From the NCBI GenBank assembly GCA_947184155.2, contig CAMXCT020000507.1:178740-242739 (forward strand): a stretch of 64,000 nucleotides of DNA. The letters run 5' to 3'. Below, one piece after another: positions 61,200 through 64,000 of this stretch (positions within the stretch are counted from its first letter, which is position 1; each line of letters opens with the position of its first letter). A model generated the notes under the pieces. That model ran no database searches, was not told the origin of the DNA, and saw only the letters and a program-made list of their open reading frames with translations. This DNA comes from Cladocopium goreaui (Eukaryota > Sar > Dinophyceae > Suessiales > Symbiodiniaceae). The translations under genes were made by a program, and so were the position numbers.

Positions 61200-61900
61200 T
61201 GCGCGCGGCTGGAAAAAACATGAGTTTCCCATCATTGTTATTGGAAAAACATATAAAAACACACACAGTATATAGCATATATAGCATATATAACTATCTT
61301 TTGTGAAAAGTACCAGGGTGAAACTGACTCATAGCCATTTGGAGATTGATTTGGTGACGATACGAGACCCACACCCAGCCTATTGAAATGTATCAACAAG
61401 AGGTGAATACGACAATGATCTGGTATGATTGATGAACCCACTGGGAATACCTGTCAAAAAGTTTCTAAATCTGACCAAAAACAAGGTGGGCCAGAGAACC
61501 CAAAAGCAAGACGGCACACAGCGCGCCTTTTCTTGAAAATCTTGGGGTGTGGCCAGCTGTGCTCTGCACGAAATCGACGTAAGATCTTTACTTAAACATC
61601 GTGCGCACTGATGGTATCAGGGGCCACGATTCACCACAGCATGCTGTGTCAGCTACGCCTACAGTCTTCTAGTCGCTATTTCTGTTAATGTAATTAACTC
61701 TATCCCATCTGTCTAGTCGCTATCTATTTCTGCGTTCTCGTTTAGTTTGCTTCGCCGCAGAGGGAGCGAGCACGAAGCGTGGACGGACAGAACGAAATGA
61801 CAATTAAACGACAGAGGGAGCTGACCAAAAGAGCATGAAAACGAAGATATATATGAAGGTGACAGATGGCAAATGATCATGAAAAATGAGACATGATAAA
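61200..61900. other. No gene seen
   Basis: Unique sequence before the 15-bp array. Confidence 0.4.
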
Positions 61901-61904
61901 AGAT

Positions 61905-63335
61905 GGGTAAAGACTTCTCTGTACAAAAGCTTCTTTGCATAAAAGCTTCTGCAAGTAAAAGCTTCTGTGGGCAAGAACTTCTCTGTGTAAAGGTTTTTGG
62001 TGTAAAAGCTCTTGTGTGTAAAATCTTCTGTGTAAAACGCGCTCTGTGTGTAAAAGTTTCTGTTTGCGAAAGTTTCTTTGCGTACCAGCTTCTGTCTGTA
62101 AAAGCTCCTCTGTGTTAAGGTTTTGTTTGTGTAAAGCTTCTGTGTGCAAAAGCTTCTCTGTGTAAAAGACTTCTCTGTGTCAAAGCCTCTGGGTGTACAA
62201 GCTTCTCTGTGTAAAAGTTCCTCTGTGTAAAAGCTCCTCTGTGAAAAAGCCGCTCTGTGTAAAAGGCTTCTGTGTGTAAAAGCCTCTGTGTGTGCAAGCT
62301 TCTCTGTGTCAAGACTTCTTTGTGTAAAGATTTCTCTGTGTAAAAACTACTCTGTGTAAACGCTTCCGTGTAAACTCTTTCCTGTGTAAACGCCTCCGTG
62401 TGTAAAGACTTCTCTGTGTAAACCCGTCTGTGTGTAAAAGCTCCTTTGTTTAAAGGTTTTTTTGTGTTAAAAGCTTCTGTGTGTAAAACCTTCTGTGTGT
62501 AAAAGTTTCTGTGTGTAAAAGCTTCTGTGTGTAAAGGTTTCTGTGTGTAAAAGCTTCTGTGTATTAAAAAAACCTTTTGTAAAAGCTTCTGTGTAAAAAA
62601 GCCCCCTGTGTGTACAAGCTTCGCTGCGTAAAAGCTGCTCTGTGTAAAAAATCTGTGCGCCGTAAAGTTGTCTGTTTGTAAAACCTCCTGTGTGTGTGTG
62701 AAAGCGTCTGTGTGTACAAGATTCTGTGTGCAAAAGCTCCTCTGTGCAAAGACTTCTCTGTGTAAACGCGTCTGTGCGTAAAGGCTTCTCTGTGTAAAGG
62801 CTTCTCTGTGTAAATGCGTCTGTGCGTAAAAGCTCCTCTGTGTAAGACTTCTCGGTGTACAAAGCTTCTGTGTGTGAAAGTTTCTGTGTGTAAAAGCTTT
62901 CCTGTGTAACAGTTTTCTTGTGCAAAAGCTCCTGTGTGAAAAACTTCTCTGTGTAAAGGCTTTTTTGTGTAAAAGCTTCTGTGTGTACAAGCTGCTCTGT
63001 GTTAAAGTTTCTGTGCGCCGAAAGAATGTCTATCTGTAACACCTTCTGTGTGTAAATCTCGTTTGTGTAAGGACTTCTCTCGTAAAAGCTCCTCTGTGTC
63101 AAGACTTCTTTGTACAAAAGGCTTCTCTCTGTAAAAGCCTTTGTGTGTACAGGCTTCTCTGTCTCAAGACTTCTCTGTGTAAAGACTTCTGTGTGTAAAA
63201 GCTACTCTGTGCAAAAAAGCTTCTGTGCGTAAAGGCTTCTTTGTCAAGACTCCTCTGTGTCTCTGTAAACGCGTCTGTGTGTCAAAGTTTCTGTGTAAAG
63301 GCTTTTTTTGTGTAAAAGCTTCTCTGTGCATGTCC
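61905..63335. repeat. 15-16-bp minisatellite, TGTGTAAAAGCTTCT
   Basis: About 90 degenerate units (GTGTAAAAGCTTCTC, GTGTAAAGGCTTCT). The minus strand is open for 291 codons at 62990-62115 (HTEAF/TQRSF/YTQKL pentads) simply because the unit rarely contains a stop. I do not call it a gene. Confidence 0.95.
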
Positions 63336-63479
63336 CATTTTTCAGCCTTTGCAAACCGTTTGACCGGTCTTGGGACCATTTGACCAGTCTTGGGTCCACA
63401 ATTTTTTCAGGCCAATCGCAATGATGGCATTTGTCCTGAAAAAACCCGTGCCAACAGTTCTGCCGCAAACTATTTTCAA

Positions 63480-64000
63480 GGTTTCCTATCCGTCCAGCAT
63501 GCTGTCTCGCTCCCATCCAGCGCACTTTCCCCAAGCTATTTTCCACGGTTTTGTCCCGTCCAGCATGCTGTCTCGCTCCCTCCCCGCGCAGTTTCCCGAA
63601 GCTATTTCCACGGTTTTGTCCCGTCCAGCATCCGGTCTCGCTCCCTCCCAGCGAAGTTTCCCCAAGCTATTTCCACGGCTTCATCCCGTCCAGCATCCGG
63701 TCTCGCCCCCTCCCAGCGAAATTTCTATATTTCCACGGCTTCATCCCGTCGAGCATCCGGTCTCGCTCCCTCCCAGCGAAGTTTCCCCAAGCTATTATTT
63801 CCACGGCTTCATCCCGTCCAGCATCCGGTCTCGCTCCCTCCCAGCGAAGTTTCCCCAAGCGATTTCCACGGCTTCATCCCGTCGAGCATCCGGTCTCGCT
63901 CCCTCCCAGCGAAGTTTCCCCAAGCTATTTCCCCAATCTATTTCCACGGCTTCATCCCGTCGAGCATCCGGTCTCGCTCCCTCCCAGCGAAGTTTCCCCA
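63480..64000. repeat. 64-66-bp tandem repeat reaching the window edge
   Basis: CCGGTCTCGCTCCCTCCCAG recurs at about 65-bp spacing with TTTCCCCAAGCTATTTCCAC between; at least seven units, continuing beyond the window. Confidence 0.95.

Noticed and set aside
62115..63117. Minus-strand frames of 291 and 216 codons as genes
   Set aside because: Both are translations of the 15-bp array in different frames.

Overview
Eukaryotic nuclear DNA, most likely from a dinoflagellate of the Suessiales type (Symbiodiniaceae or Polarella-like). That placement is inference, from four signs: many tiny exons in mostly non-coding DNA; every exon I can defend lies on the minus strand across the whole 64 kb, as expected of unidirectional dinoflagellate gene arrays; introns of one well-resolved gene begin with GT or GC and mostly end AG followed by G; and there is a kinesin-light-chain-like TPR protein of a kind common in these genomes. 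I see no bacterial features, CRISPR array, rRNA or tRNA gene.

Layout: 1-743 is the N-terminal part of a repeat protein (81-residue units) leaving the window on the left. 1.08-4.2 kb holds minisatellites and a 0.7-kb tandem duplication. 5.57-8.17 kb is an intronless TPR gene with several frameshifts. About 8.3-17.4 kb holds small minus-strand exons: a class I SAM-dependent methyltransferase (15.5-17.4 kb), unassigned exons, then an ATP-grasp domain (8.3-10.1 kb). 17.45-21.78 kb is an 11-bp satellite. 21.9-24.6 kb and 28.2-29.8 kb have further minus exons, separated by an array of roughly 377-bp repeats (25.7-27.0 kb). 31.5-37.2 kb holds Gln-rich and coiled-coil exons. 37.7-41.9 kb is the best gene: an SRPK-type (SR-protein) kinase whose Gly loop, VAMK lysine and HTD catalytic loop can be spliced from consecutive exons with phases agreeing at most junctions. 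43.7-61.2 kb holds more minus exons, many coiled-coil or Ser/Thr-rich. 54.3-55.5 kb is a fold-back A/T tract joined to a 242-bp satellite. 61.9-64.0 kb is a 15-bp array and then a 65-bp array running off the end.

The most striking non-genic feature is a family of about 105-125-bp palindromic MITE-like elements (about 18 near-complete copies plus fragments). Their termini read CCCTCTGGTAA and TTACCAGAGGG, usually flanked by TA. Each end therefore carries a potential 5' splice site (GGTAA) and 3' splice site (TTACCAG) in both orientations. They are candidate introners, but in the kinase gene, where introns are resolved, they sit inside larger introns rather than forming introns exactly. Three further short palindromic families occur.

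Exon calls rest on reading frame, residue composition and splice motifs read by eye. Except for the kinase, TPR gene, first gene, methyltransferase and ATP-grasp exons, no function is assigned. Exon edges are approximate unless a splice junction is stated.
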